A stretch of DNA of 64,000 nt from contig LSRY02000001.1 in NCBI GenBank assembly GCA_001643675.2, positions 491,501-555,500 of the forward strand. The letters run 5' to 3'. The notes beneath the pieces are model-generated. The model was not told the origin of the DNA, did no database searches, and worked only from the letters and a program-made list of their open reading frames with translations. The stretch is from Monocercomonoides exilis. Lineage: Eukaryota; Preaxostyla; Oxymonadida; Polymastigidae. Position 1 is the stretch's first letter. Every line of letters starts with the position of its first letter. This document shows positions 1-10,300 of the stretch, one piece after another. Position numbers and translations under genes: made by a program.

Positions 1-90
1 ATGGCGATAGCATTCGGCCTTTTTGTTCAGCAATTCCCTTTCATGAAGAAAATGTTTTTCCCGCCTGCTGAGCAAAAATCTCGTCAATGA
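1..90 (+). CDS. possible 3' end of a gene entering from the left
   Basis: Frame 1 is open from the first base to a TGA at 88-90 (29 codons, ending AEQKSRQ). It is more GC-rich than the AT spacer that follows, which is why it may be the last exon or tail of a plus-strand gene. The ATG at position 1 need not be its start. No family is recognisable from so short a piece, and it could equally be chance. Confidence 0.22.
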   Translation: MAIAFGLFVQQFPFMKKMFFPPAEQKSRQ

Positions 91-208
91 ACAGATTGAA
101 GGAGAAGGAGAAGAAAATGTGTTGTCTGTAAAAATGCAGCTTGAAATGGATTCTCCCTGCAATTGACGGTCAACACAAAAAATGCTGTTATCTGAAATGG
201 AAAAATGA

Positions 209-945
209 TACACCAAAAATTATTCAAAATCGAAAAACTTTCAACCAAAGTCGAAAAACTTTCAAACGAAATCGGAAATTATTATTCAAAGTCGGAAAAC
301 TTTCATTCAAAGTCGAAAAACTTTCAATCAATATCGAAAGTTCGAAAAACTTCGAAGTTACAAAAAGATGACAAAAATCAATAAAAGTCAAAAAAACTTT
401 GTGATTGTTAAAATATCAATGATATTTGTTATTTTAATGATTTTTCATGTTTTTTCCGATATTTTTCTTTGCTTTATTTTGTCCAATTACAAAATTTATA
501 AATATGAGAGAAATACTGACACATTTTGATCTTATTTCAATTGAAAGAACACTGCTTTACAAAAGATTGGAAAAATTTATTTATTTATATTTTTTCTCAA
601 TTAATGAGGAATGATGCACGCAATATCGGCTCTCTAATTTCGCGTTTTTTATATCAAAAAACTCATTTCTAATGGAAGGCAACAAATGTAATAACTTTTG
701 TTTATTGTTTATTATTGAGTTTACTTTGGTTCAAAATCTTCAAAATTTGCAGAAATCAGCAACGCAAACATTGCAGATAATATTTCCGAAAACAAAAGAA
801 TATCATTTTTCTTTTGTGGAATGCTTTTGATTAAACGTTTATTTTTTAGTGAAATTTTCGATTTCGTTTGAAAGTTTTTCGATTTCGTTTGCAACTTTTT
901 CGATTTTGATTGAAAGTTTTTCGACTTTGAATTATTTTTGGTGTA
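209..945 (+). mobile_element. MITE family 1, copy 1 (terminal plus subterminal repeats)
   Basis: The element starts TACACCAAAAATTATTCAAA and ends with its reverse complement (TTGAATTATTTTTGGTGTA side, 926-945). Inside each end the word CGAAAAACTTTCAA or close variants recurs several times (about 230-345 and, inverted, about 855-925), giving subterminal clusters that look like transposase-binding sites. The centre has no credible gene. A second copy in the opposite orientation lies at 55219-55829, where the central sequence also matches (for example TCAATGATATTTGTTATTTT and CAAAACTCATTTCT-like words). It is non-autonomous; no matching transposase is visible in the window. Confidence 0.8.
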
Positions 946-1624
946 GAAAAACATGAAAAATAATCAGAATTGTATTTGTAATAAAAAATCTTCAAAAGAG
1001 CACATACACCCTCCCTATTGTAAATGCAGAAGATTGTTCAATCACAGATGATTCCATTCTTTTTTTCCATTGAATCTTACTGCTTCTTTCTCCATCATCC
1101 TTTTTTCCCACATCAACATCCTTCTTTCGATGTTGTTATCCACTTTTTTTCCCCGAAAAAAAAATCTCCGAACTTTTTTCTTTCTAATAATAGTTATTTG
1201 TATTCTTCTTCATATTATTCTTATCCAAATGCTTTTCAATTTTTCTCATTTTCTTACCTTCTCCCAACTGAATACGGAAAATTTGTAATTCCCATCTGCT
1301 GACTGGATCTTGGCACAGCTTTTTTCTGATGTTCTCCTTAGAAAAGCAAAGAAATGATAATTATATAATTTACCAGGTTCATGTGCGGTAAGTGGGAACA
1401 AAGCATCCTGTTCAAAATGCTTTTAAAAACGGAACTGCTCGTTTTTAAAAAAAGTTGTAAGAACATTAGGGATATTTTGACTGGTAAATTTTGTTTAATT
1501 CTAAGAATTGAATAGATGAACCATATTTGAAATTCGTAATAAAAACAAGGTGAGTTTTTTAACTATTTTTGTAAAATAAAACCCTTTCCAGCGATTTAGG
1601 TTCTTGTTTTAATTTATACTAGGC
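946..1624. other. gene-free spacer
   Basis: AT-rich spacer with a pyrimidine-rich stretch at 1040-1260 that keeps a frame open by composition only. A perfect 10-bp hairpin (TTTAAAAACG, 8-nt loop, CGTTTTTAAA) sits at 1422-1449. Nothing else is supported. Confidence 0.5.
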
Positions 1625-1626
1625 AT

Positions 1627-2998
1627 AAGGGAACGATATGGGAGATTTCAAAACTCCTTAAAACATATTTATTAGAAATTAATATGATCACAAATCATCA
1701 TTATTCAAGTTTATGATCATCGGAAATGTGTGTGTATGAAAAAATATAAAAATATGAAAAATATATAAAAATATATGGCTCATCATCTGATGTTTTTTCT
1801 TCTTATGTCACCAGCCCTGTTGATTCTTCTACAATTTCTTCATCTCCCAAAAAATCTTCAATTTGAGAAATTTTGGAATTTTCATCTTCGACTTCCTCTT
1901 CATGAAGATTCTCTGCTGGCTTTTCCACCGTTTATTCTTAACGATTAAAGGTGAAATATCTAGAAATTGAAATTTCAAAGAAGTTTTTATTAGAAGCCTA
2001 GTCAAATGATCAAAAATCAATGACTTTCTCACGCCATGTTGAAAGAATGATCTGAGCAATGTTCCCCTCAAGCCCTCGAAAGTGTTAGTGCATGTGTGCA
2101 AAACAGGATCAACAAATTTTCGATTATGGCAAACAGTTTTATGAGTGTAATCGAATTGATCCAAAGTGGAGTATGTTTTCCACTCGTCGCTCATAATTGT
2201 AGTGCCACTTCGAATTGTTTCCAAAATGATGGGAAGAATGGTTTCACTCTTTCTGTTAGGCACAACTTTCACAAAATGAGGGCCAGCTCCACCTCCCTCC
2301 AACCTCTCAACCCCACCATATATCCAAATTTGTTCATTTCTTCTTCCTCTGTTAAATTTTCTTCTCCTCCACACACTCTCGTCACTTTTAACCAGTTTCT
2401 CTTCTGTAACAATTGCGTTTTGATGGGAATACCAAATTTCCATGAAGGAAACTCTGACGATGCAGCACCAATATCCAACAGTTTTCCAATCCACTCCCAG
2501 CCTTTTTGAAATGAACTTGATATTTGCATCTTATTAATACAGCAAAATAATTCCAAAAACTTTCCCCAATCCTTATTTATTTTTTGAAAAAACTGTTTCA
2601 TCATAAACAGATTTATTTCTCTTGCATTTTGAACAGTTCCAATATCTGTTAAACTTTTCTCCTTCAAATACAATCATTTTTCTTCTGCATCTAACACAAA
2701 TTTTTGTTTTCTTTTTCAAAATTTTTTCAAAAATCCATCTCCACGGTCCGTCTTCGTCTATGAAAACAATATCCAGCTGATGAGGCTTAATTATCTGAAG
2801 ATCCGGCATTGCCATTTCATTATATCTATTTTGATCACAACCCATAACAACTTGTTATTGACCTTTTTCGAAAAATATTTGAAAATTGTAATTATGGATT
2901 TCCGATGATTATTGACATGAAAAATGATGATTTGTTATCATATTAATAACCAATAAATATGTTTGAAGGAGTTTTGAAAACTCCTGTATCGTACCCTT
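1627..2998 (-). mobile_element. decayed Merlin/ISXO2-like DNA transposon with about 100-bp TIRs
   Basis: Long imperfect terminal inverted repeats run from AAGGGAACGATATGGGAG (1627) inward to about 1725, mirrored by 2896-2998 (AAGGGTACGATACAGGAG on the reverse strand). Shared inner blocks include AAACATATTTATT and ACAAATCATCAT. Between them lies a broken minus-strand transposase of the ISXO2/Merlin type. I could not see a convincing target-site duplication outside the ends. Confidence 0.8.
1829..2845 (-). pseudogene. Merlin/ISXO2-type DDE transposase, frameshifted
   Basis: Read in the minus direction, the first frame (2845-2573) gives an N-terminal zinc ribbon (CVRC...WNCSKC) followed by a TVFSKNK segment that ends in a stop. 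The reading then needs a second frame (around MMKQFFQKINKDWGKFLELF). Near 2400 it needs a third, which carries the catalytic core: SDES-like first Asp (KSDESVWRRRKFNRGRR), IYGGVER, the second Asp in MSDEWKTY, and the Glu in NTFEGLRG. This order (zinc ribbon, then D-D-E with RGRR and GGVER) is that of ISXO2-like/Merlin transposases. At least two frameshifts are needed, so it is not functional as it stands. The identity is clear; the exact breakpoints are estimates. Confidence 0.82.
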
Positions 2999-3003
2999 AT
3001 TCC

Positions 3004-3460
3004 TTCACTCGTTATCAAGGCATTTGTGCCAATTGTCTTTCTAAATCCTAATTAGAAAGAATGAGAGATAATATTTTTTGGGTCTAATCAAAGATAATTG
3101 TGATAAAAAGATTATTATTCATCACTTTTATTTCAAATCGAAAAAGAATGTTTTTTCTTAATATATTAATTTGTATTCATTCGGACAAATATTATCTTGA
3201 AATATTATTTTATCCTTTTTCTTTCTTTCTTTCTTTCTTTTTTTTTTTTAACAGTACGTTTTGTTCCCATTCGCCCATTTTTTTCATTTGAGTAATCTTT
3301 TTTCAGAAACAAAGTTTTATGATAATAACTGTAATGAAAAAATCAAAATTTCAAAATTTCTTGTCTATGTTCAAGCTGTTGCATAATCCAATTATATTCG
3401 TAAACTGTAGTTAATGAATGTAGAATTTACTCAATATTCCCATTAAAATAAATTTAAAAC
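3004..3460. other. gene-free spacer with a (CTTT)n run
   Basis: AT-rich spacer between the Merlin remnant and the next gene. A short (CTTT)5 microsatellite followed by a T-run is at 3221-3250. No gene is supported. Confidence 0.5.
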
Positions 3461-3871
3461 ATGAATCTTTTTTTGTTGTGCTTTGCTTTTAGTGTATTTG
3501 GAAAAACTTACGATGTACTATCAATTCACAAAGCGGAAGCAATTTATGAAGGAATTGAACACATACCATGTCATTTTAGAACTTCATTGTGCCCCGATAG
3601 ATGCGGGCATGCAAAAAATGTTGCAAAATTTAAGATACTAAATTACCTTGCATATGAGAAGAAAGGACATTATGGAGATGAAAAGCAAGAGAATTTTATG
3701 ATTGATATCAATCCTAATGCAACTGTTGATCGGCAGGATGAAGATATTCTACAGATAATAAAAAGTTTGGCTGTTGGAGATAAAGTTGAAATATATTGGG
3801 AGCACATTTATGTTAATGAACATGGATCAATGTATCCAGAGAGACCAGTTCGTTCAATAACTTTAATTTAG
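3461..3871 (+). CDS. small secreted/lumenal protein with a CPDRCGH motif, function unknown
   Basis: A 136-aa single-exon gene. The first about 15 residues (MNLFLLCFAFSVFGK) look like a cleavable signal peptide, so the product probably enters the secretory pathway. The mature part has CHFRTSLCPDRCGHA, with three Cys and a His that could bind metal or form disulfides. It continues with YLAYEKKGHYGDEKQ and ends WEHIYVNEHGSMYPERPVRS. From memory this CPDRCGH / AYEK-GxYGD / SxxPERPV pattern resembles small hypothetical proteins of bacteria, but I cannot verify that and know no assigned function. The ATG at 3461 is the first in frame. Its neighbours (a transposon remnant and the 3' end of the SH3 gene) give no functional clue. 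Confidence 0.65.
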   Translation: MNLFLLCFAFSVFGKTYDVLSIHKAEAIYEGIEHIPCHFRTSLCPDRCGHAKNVAKFKILNYLAYEKKGHYGDEKQENFMIDINPNATVDRQDEDILQIIKSLAVGDKVEIYWEHIYVNEHGSMYPERPVRSITLI

Positions 3872-4270
3872 ATTTATCCAATTAGGGAAGATAAAAGATT
3901 TTCAAACAATAATTTTTTGTTGTATTAACTGTTAGCGTTTTCTTTTTACAAAATTTATATATGCATTTATTTTTATCAAAGCATTTTTGCTATTGTTTTT
4001 TCTTGTGAAATCTTTTTTAGGTAACTTTTTTATCGTTAAAAAATAATATTTCATAATGAATAAAGAAAAATGACAAAAATAATACATGATAATCGAAGCA
4101 AAAATCGTTTTTAAGCACGGTGTATGACACCCCCCCCCTCCTCCTTTCACATACACCCACTCCCATCAAAAAACCAAAAAACCAAAAAACCAAAAAACCA
4201 AAAAACCAAAAAAAAAAAAAATTAAAAATATATCAAACAATACTCGAATTAAACACTCATTATAAAATTA
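3872..4270. other. spacer with homopolymer-like repeats
   Basis: AT-rich 3' flank of the small secreted protein gene. It contains a C9-10 run at about 4129 and the CAAAAAAC repeat described separately. No gene is supported. Confidence 0.45.
4167..4220 (+). repeat. (CAAAAAAC)n microsatellite
   Basis: About five tandem 8-bp units CAAAAAAC run from 4167 to about 4207 and pass into an uninterrupted A-run to about 4221. Confidence 0.85.
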
Positions 4271-4620
4271 TTGGGTAAGAGTGGACTCAACCGACACCAT
4301 AAAATTGACAAATATAATCATTTTTCCAACATATTAAATGATAAATACTTAATATATTCTAATTTTTTTAGAAAAATAACTGTAATCAAATATTTTAAAT
4401 CATCTTCTTTCTTATCATTAATTTACAAAAAAATTGGATTTTCTAGGAAAACCCTAACTTTTTTACCTTTTCTTAACCCTAGCAAATAAAACGCGAAAAC
4501 AACTAGTCATACAACACTAAAAAATCTTAAATTCAGAGCTTGTTTAAGAAAAGAAATAACATAAATTTAAATATAATGGGCGTGATCAAAATAGGTGTCG
4601 ATTGATTCCACTTTAACCAA
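4271..4620 (+). mobile_element. 350-bp MITE with 3-bp TTA target duplication
   Basis: The ends are TTGGGTAAGAGTGGACTCAA (4271) and, on the reverse strand from 4620, TTGGTTAAAGTGGAATCAAT; both continue to CGACACC, giving about 28-bp imperfect TIRs. TTA stands on both sides (4268-4270 and 4621-4623). A TTA duplication is the hallmark of Tourist/PIF-Harbinger MITEs. The interior is AT-rich and non-coding. The element lies 70 bp downstream of the SH3 gene stop codon. Its TIR is not the one used by the transposon chain at 42.6-54.8 kb. Confidence 0.8.
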
Positions 4621-4690
4621 TTATTGTAACATCCGTAACTCCAAAAAAGTTATCAATACATTAATGAAAAAGACAATAAAATACAGACAA

Positions 4691-7178
4691 TTAAAGTGTT
4701 GTAATTCTAAAAAACTCTATCACATTTTTAACATCGACAGCTTCATTTTCAAATGAAAGAGGATAATAAACCATTGAAAGCAAATAATCTTGGAATCCAA
4801 TTTCTTCACAATTTTCACTCATCTCTTTTTGTACAACAAAAGCAGTTGGTATGTTTTTCTTTTTCGCTTCTTCCCTAATTCTTTGTTCGTTTTTAAGTTC
4901 AGGCACCAATGATAATATTTCATGGTTAACTTTGATAATATCATATCCTAAATCTTCAGTCAATCCATCATAATAAACTTCCAAATTATCGAATTCCTCT
5001 TCAACATTGAAAATATAATTCTTTTTTTGGAAATTAAGATAATTATCCATTCGAGCTTTTATCTTGCTGATTATATTTTGTAATATCCACATTGCTTCTG
5101 ATTTGATTGATGTGCAACTTTCATTTGTTGAATTCAGATACAGCAACAATTCACGAAAGCCACCTCCAGCGACAAAACAATTAACATTTCTGCCTGTTTC
5201 AATTGTTGTCAGAAGATTCAGTGTGCTCATAGCATTTGTTCGCGATGCCAATGACACATCTTGCTTCGTCACTGCGTCCTGTCTTAGAAAATAAAGCACA
5301 AGAGACAAAAGCGAAGGAAGAGGGGATTCAACAGAAGACAGACAATCATTTTCACTTGGCGAAGACGGTGCTAATAAGGATGATGAACCGGTCGAATCAT
5401 TTGCTGCTTTGGAGTCTTCTATCTGCGATTGATAAGTCAAAACGAAAATGCTGAAATATGGATTCAGATGCTGAGTGAGATTGCAAATCAGCTCAGACAT
5501 GTGCTCCCAGCAGAGAATTCTATCGTTCATCTCTTCCCCTTTTTCTATCTTTTGTACTGTTGCAGAAACAGAAGGAAGAGGCGGGCACAGGCAAGTACAG
5601 TTGTGTGTTAAAGAAGGAAGGGTCTCATGAAATTGCTTCTCAATCGTTTTTTTAACATCAATCATATTGTCTTCTTTTTCCTCCTCCATTTCATCATCTT
5701 TAATTCCATTTTCATCACAATCATCTTCGCCCTCTTCTTCCTCTTCTTTTGTATCGCGATGATTTTTAAATGCTTGCGGTTTCATTCCCTGGTTATGAAT
5801 AAGTGCTTTGACTTGATTGAACTGTTGCTTTGTCGCAACTGTTGCAAAGGGAATGTCATTGCTGGGAACAAACTGGTCGCTTGACTGTTTAAAATCCAGT
5901 TTTCTATTTTTTTCAATCTTCTTCTCGACATTTCCCTCTTTACAGAGTTGCGAATCACTTTCAACTGGGTCTATTTCTTTTCTGAGTTGAATAAAAACCT
6001 TATTTAACAATTTGCAAAGAAGAACAAAAGGAAGCACTTTCTTCTTCACCCCAAACAACACATCCTTCAATGAGTATTCACGAATAATGATGCTCCGTGC
6101 ACAAGCAATATCAAAAGCCTTCAAAGCATAAAAAATCGTTGTCGAAGAAAAGTTCTGCACTGATGGTTGTGAAAGCAATGAAGACATGAAAGATGCAAGA
6201 AATGTCATTGACAAAGGTGTAATCTTCGTAATTATCCCTTCTTCAGAGAGATGATAAGCCACTTCGCCTAAAAGATAAAATAAACATATTCGAAACAAAA
6301 GCGATAAAAAAAAATTTGTAGAAATTGTTGAAAATTGTTAAGCAATTTGCAAGTGACCATGAAAGCATAATAAAAATTATAATGCAAACACCATTTATAA
6401 GACTTCGATAGAATGAAAAAGCATTTTTTGACCAATTGTTCCCATTCTGATGATTCCGCTTTTTGACTCAATATTTTGTGAATTGCCACAAAAGTATTTT
6501 CTTCCACTTGGCGATGCTCAATAGCGCCTGGGAAACACTTAAAATATGTGTAAGCTCCTTCAAGCGTAATCTCATATCCATTTCTTACTCTCTCTCGATT
6601 TTGCAAAACAAAAGAGCGAAGGTAGCTTCCAATTCTCCGAAACCTGAATGACAAGTCATCGTTAAATAAACATGCTTTATCTGCAAGAGTTTGAAGGATT
6701 CGAAACATTACAAAAGTGCTTTTTGTCGAAAGCTGAACTTGCTGAAATAAACGCGAGAAAAGTGTCATGAAATCCTCTGTTATTTCATTGCGAAAATTCT
6801 CAGGGGTTAGTTGATTGACATATTCCCAAAGAGCCAATAAAAGAAATAATTGCTCTTCACTTCTCTGATTTAATGCAATATCCAACCATTCTTTCAAAGA
6901 AACAAGTTATAAAACAGAAAAAACTCAATCATACGTTCCAGTTTTTGCTGAGGTGGCACATGTGGACTTGAATTTACTGGTTTTTCAGTTGAATCCATTT
7001 CTGCAACATAGTTATAAGGAAATAATCCAACTTTTCCATTATATCTTCCTTTCCACATCCCACTTTCATGACGTTGAATTTCTGTGATAACTGCTCCCGG
7101 AGAAAACGAAAGCTCATCTGCAAAGCGCGCCTCAAATTTGTACAATGCGCGATAAACAATTTCATCATTTAATTCCAT
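4691..7178 (-). CDS. SH3 domain protein with C-terminal helical (ARM-like) repeats, three exons
   Basis: Exon 1 is 6935-7178, exon 2 6390-6890, exon 3 4691-6267. Intron 1 is 44 nt (GTATGA...AAAG) and intron 2 122 nt (GTTTGC...TTTTAG). Both junctions keep phase 1, giving LEQWLDIAL and KWCEVAYHL and a total of 773 aa. Residues about 8-62 are a classical SH3 domain: ALYKFEARFADELSFSPGAVI, then WKGRYNGKVGLFPYNYV with the conserved W, G and final PYNYV. The rest is helix-rich, and the segment STLNLLTTIETGRNVNCFV...AMWILQNI resembles Armadillo-type repeats. A long acidic and polar insert (EEEEEGEDDCDENGIKDDEMEEEKED) divides it. It is probably a cytoplasmic adaptor that binds proline-rich partners; the partner is unknown. 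It shares a 141-bp upstream region with the divergent membrane-protein gene. The SH3 call is firm; the ARM call is tentative. Confidence 0.82.
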
Positions 7179-7319
7179 GAAAATAAAAAAAAATTATGCA
7201 ACACAAACTTGACTTTTTCAAAATTTATCATTACCTGAAAAAAAGTGATTTTTATTCACTTCTTAATTGAAAATATTTTATTGAACCATATTTATTTATT
7301 TTCAATCATTTATGCAAAG
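7179..7319. promoter_or_regulatory. shared divergent promoter region
   Basis: Only 141 bp separate the start codons of the SH3 gene (minus) and the beta-helix membrane-protein gene (plus), so both promoters must lie here or overlap the 5' exons. The sequence is very AT-rich. I see no recognisable core element. Confidence 0.5.
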
Positions 7320-10300
7320 ATGAATCTTGTCCTTTGTCATTATTTTTATGTTTTGCTTATGAGCTGTTGCTTTAAAAATTTCTTTGTTGTGTGCTGTGAC
7401 AGAGTTGATAGCGAGATTCTTCCTCTGAATCTTGGGCAGGTTTTTAATATCAGTTGCATTGTAACTCGGGGAAGTTCTTTTAAAGATTTTCAAAAAGATT
7501 GCTTATTCAACATTTTCAATACCAGCTTGATTATAAATGCTGTATCATTGAGAGTGACTTCACCATCGCAATTATGTTTCATTCATTCATCATCAAATAT
7601 TTGTTTGACTTCTATGACCATTTCAGTCGAAACTAGTCTATATCCTGTTGTTTCTGTAGAGAGTGGAAAATGCATTTATAATAATATTTCCTTCGTTTCC
7701 ATAAAACCTTTTGAAGCTCTTCCTTCACTCGCAATTGGTTGTAAGGAAAGTTGTCAGATTATTCTAAATGAATTAAACGTTCAGAACACTATTACATATC
7801 GGCTCGCACCTTTAGTAAAGTCTTCTTCATTTTCTTCTTCTTTAATAAATAATTGCCTTTTCTCGAATATTTCTGACGGAAGAATAATTGATGATTTTGA
7901 GCAAAAAGATTTTCAAAAAACCAATTTTGTTTCGAAAGGATGCTTATTTTTTTCAACTACATCACCTTTTTTATCAAGCATGTTTTCATGCAGTCCTGGA
8001 ACAGAATGCTATTGGATCAATTCTTCTTTTGTAAATGAAGTGAGCAATTATAATGTAATCTCACAAAGAATTGAATCTACATCAGACCAACATTTTAGTG
8101 ATTGTCTGTTTCAAAATTGCTTTTGCTCTAGTGGGAACTCTGGAGGAGCTTTGTTTATTAGGAACTGCTCAACATTATTTATCGAAAAATGCAAGTTTGA
8201 GAACTGCTCAGCTCAAAATGATAATGAATCTATTGAAAATGGCAAAACAAAAATAAGAAATCAGAATGCTGCATTCAATAGAGGAGGATGTGCATGCTTG
8301 GATAAAGTTGTTACTGTTCAAATTACAGAAACGACTGTACATGAATGTTCTGCTTCTTCTTTTGGAGGATTTGCTTTTATCGCAAATTCCATTGAAATTA
8401 CAATTTCAAATTTATCTTCAAATATGAGTTATTCATCGAGAGATTGTGGTGGTTGCTTGTGTTGTGTTAATGCGAATTCTATGAAAATTTATTCATCTTT
8501 CTTTTACGCATGCTCTGCACAAGATGGAGGCGGAGCAATTTTCGTGGAGAATGCGGCTTCTTTTGATTGCAGAAATTCTCAATTCGGAAGTTGCCACATA
8601 AGTAACGAAAGCGTTGGTGGAGCTGTGCTGATTTCTGAATGGAAAGGTCTTGCCTGCAATACAGAAACGAAATATTCAAGATATAATTATTCATTTTTAG
8701 AATGCTATTTTTTCTTAAACGACGCAGGAAAAGGTGTTGACATAAGTATTGATGACAGTAAATATGAACAACCACAATTCATTACAAATTGTACATTTAC
8801 CAAAAGTAAAAACAGAGTGATGTTCAACAATAATTCGTTGGATAATTTCACTTCAATAACAGTGCATGTCAGAGGAGGAACGACTTATAATGAAAGTGCT
8901 GATTATGACTATGATTCCTCTGATTGTGGAATTAAGGCAGATCCGTGCCATCATATTGCCAAAATATTGTCTAATAGTTGTGCGAGTTCCATATTCGTGA
9001 TGGCAATGCCAAGTATGTTTGTGGAAACCTCAATGCATATTATAAATACATCTGTATACTTGTTAAATGCGCATTCGAATGCTTCCATTGAAACTTCGGA
9101 ATATGTTTCAATTAAAACAGATTGCCCCCAAAAATCCAATGGTTTTAATGATCACTCTGCGACAAATGATGTTCGAAATAATATTAATACATCATTTTGT
9201 TCTGTGCTGAATGGCATTTTTCAGATGGAGAAAATTCAGCTTTTATTTTCGTGTATTAAACTATCTTCGTACCAGTATCTGATACATGGATCTTTGGGTT
9301 CGGCAATAAATCTCACGTCATGCTCCATTTCTTATTCAAATGACAATCTCGGAGATTCAGCTCCGCTCAAAGAGGATAGCTCATTGCTGTATGTTGAGAA
9401 TACAACTGTATATATTGCCAACACTGTGATTAATGGAATTCTATTGTCTTCAAATAAGAACCCTTTATCCGACAATTCGCTTAACACTTTGTCGCAATCT
9501 TTGCCACGATATCTTTCAAACACTGCATTCAATAACGAATCAGTTAAGTCTTTTTGCTTGGGCAATTTCTGTTTCTCTTTATTGCAATTTGTCAACTCAT
9601 CAGCAGTTCTAGAAAACTGCAGAATAAACAATTCGCTAACGAGAGCAATATATCAATCGAGCGGAAAAGTTTCTTTGGTGAATGTCTCGTTTTCTTATGA
9701 AAATTTCTTTTCTGGAGAAGGTGATGATGAAGAGATTAAGAGCATGAATAAAAATTATCCGACTTATAAGCGTGTTTATTATTGTGAAGGTGACGGAAAT
9801 TTATCTACAGAAAAAATAGTTTTAAACAATGGAACCGAGAAAAGTAATTCCAGTTTTGAGAATTTCTTTTTTCAAATTGAAACTTGCAATTGCGAAGGGC
9901 AGATATTTAATAAGGCTATTCTTTCAAACTCCACAGAAGATGACTACGTTCTGTCTTCATATTTCACTCCTTCTGTTTCTGGAGTCACATTTAATCAAAG
10001 TTCCCAAGAGCATTTGACGTTTTATGCATATGGGCATTCCCTTTTCCCTTGCGATACGACTTTCGTCCTGAATGTGAACAACAGGAGCTCTGAATCATTG
10101 GGCAGTGTGATATTTTCAAGAGAAGTTTCATTGGATACTTCTTCAAACGAAACCTGTGCCAAAGCCACGTTCCATATTTCGAGTGATTTAATCGATCAAA
10201 TAATCCTTTCTCAGAATATCGAAGCAATGGCAGCTGTACAGTATCCACTTCCAAACAAAAAGAAAGCAAAAACGCCTTCGATAACAGCTGTTTGCTCAGG

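Noticed and set aside
1024-1302. 92-aa pyrimidine-rich open frame as a gene
   Set aside because: Its Phe/Ser/Pro composition follows from a T/C-rich strand, a second frame is open over the same bases, and no motif is visible.
4167-4220. Telomere-like repeat
   Set aside because: The CAAAAAAC units are few and interstitial, lie between genes, and grade into an A-run; a simple microsatellite explains them.
7245-7319. Upstream extension of the beta-helix protein start
   Set aside because: The longer frame begins with GTG, not ATG. The ATG at 7320 gives a good signal peptide.
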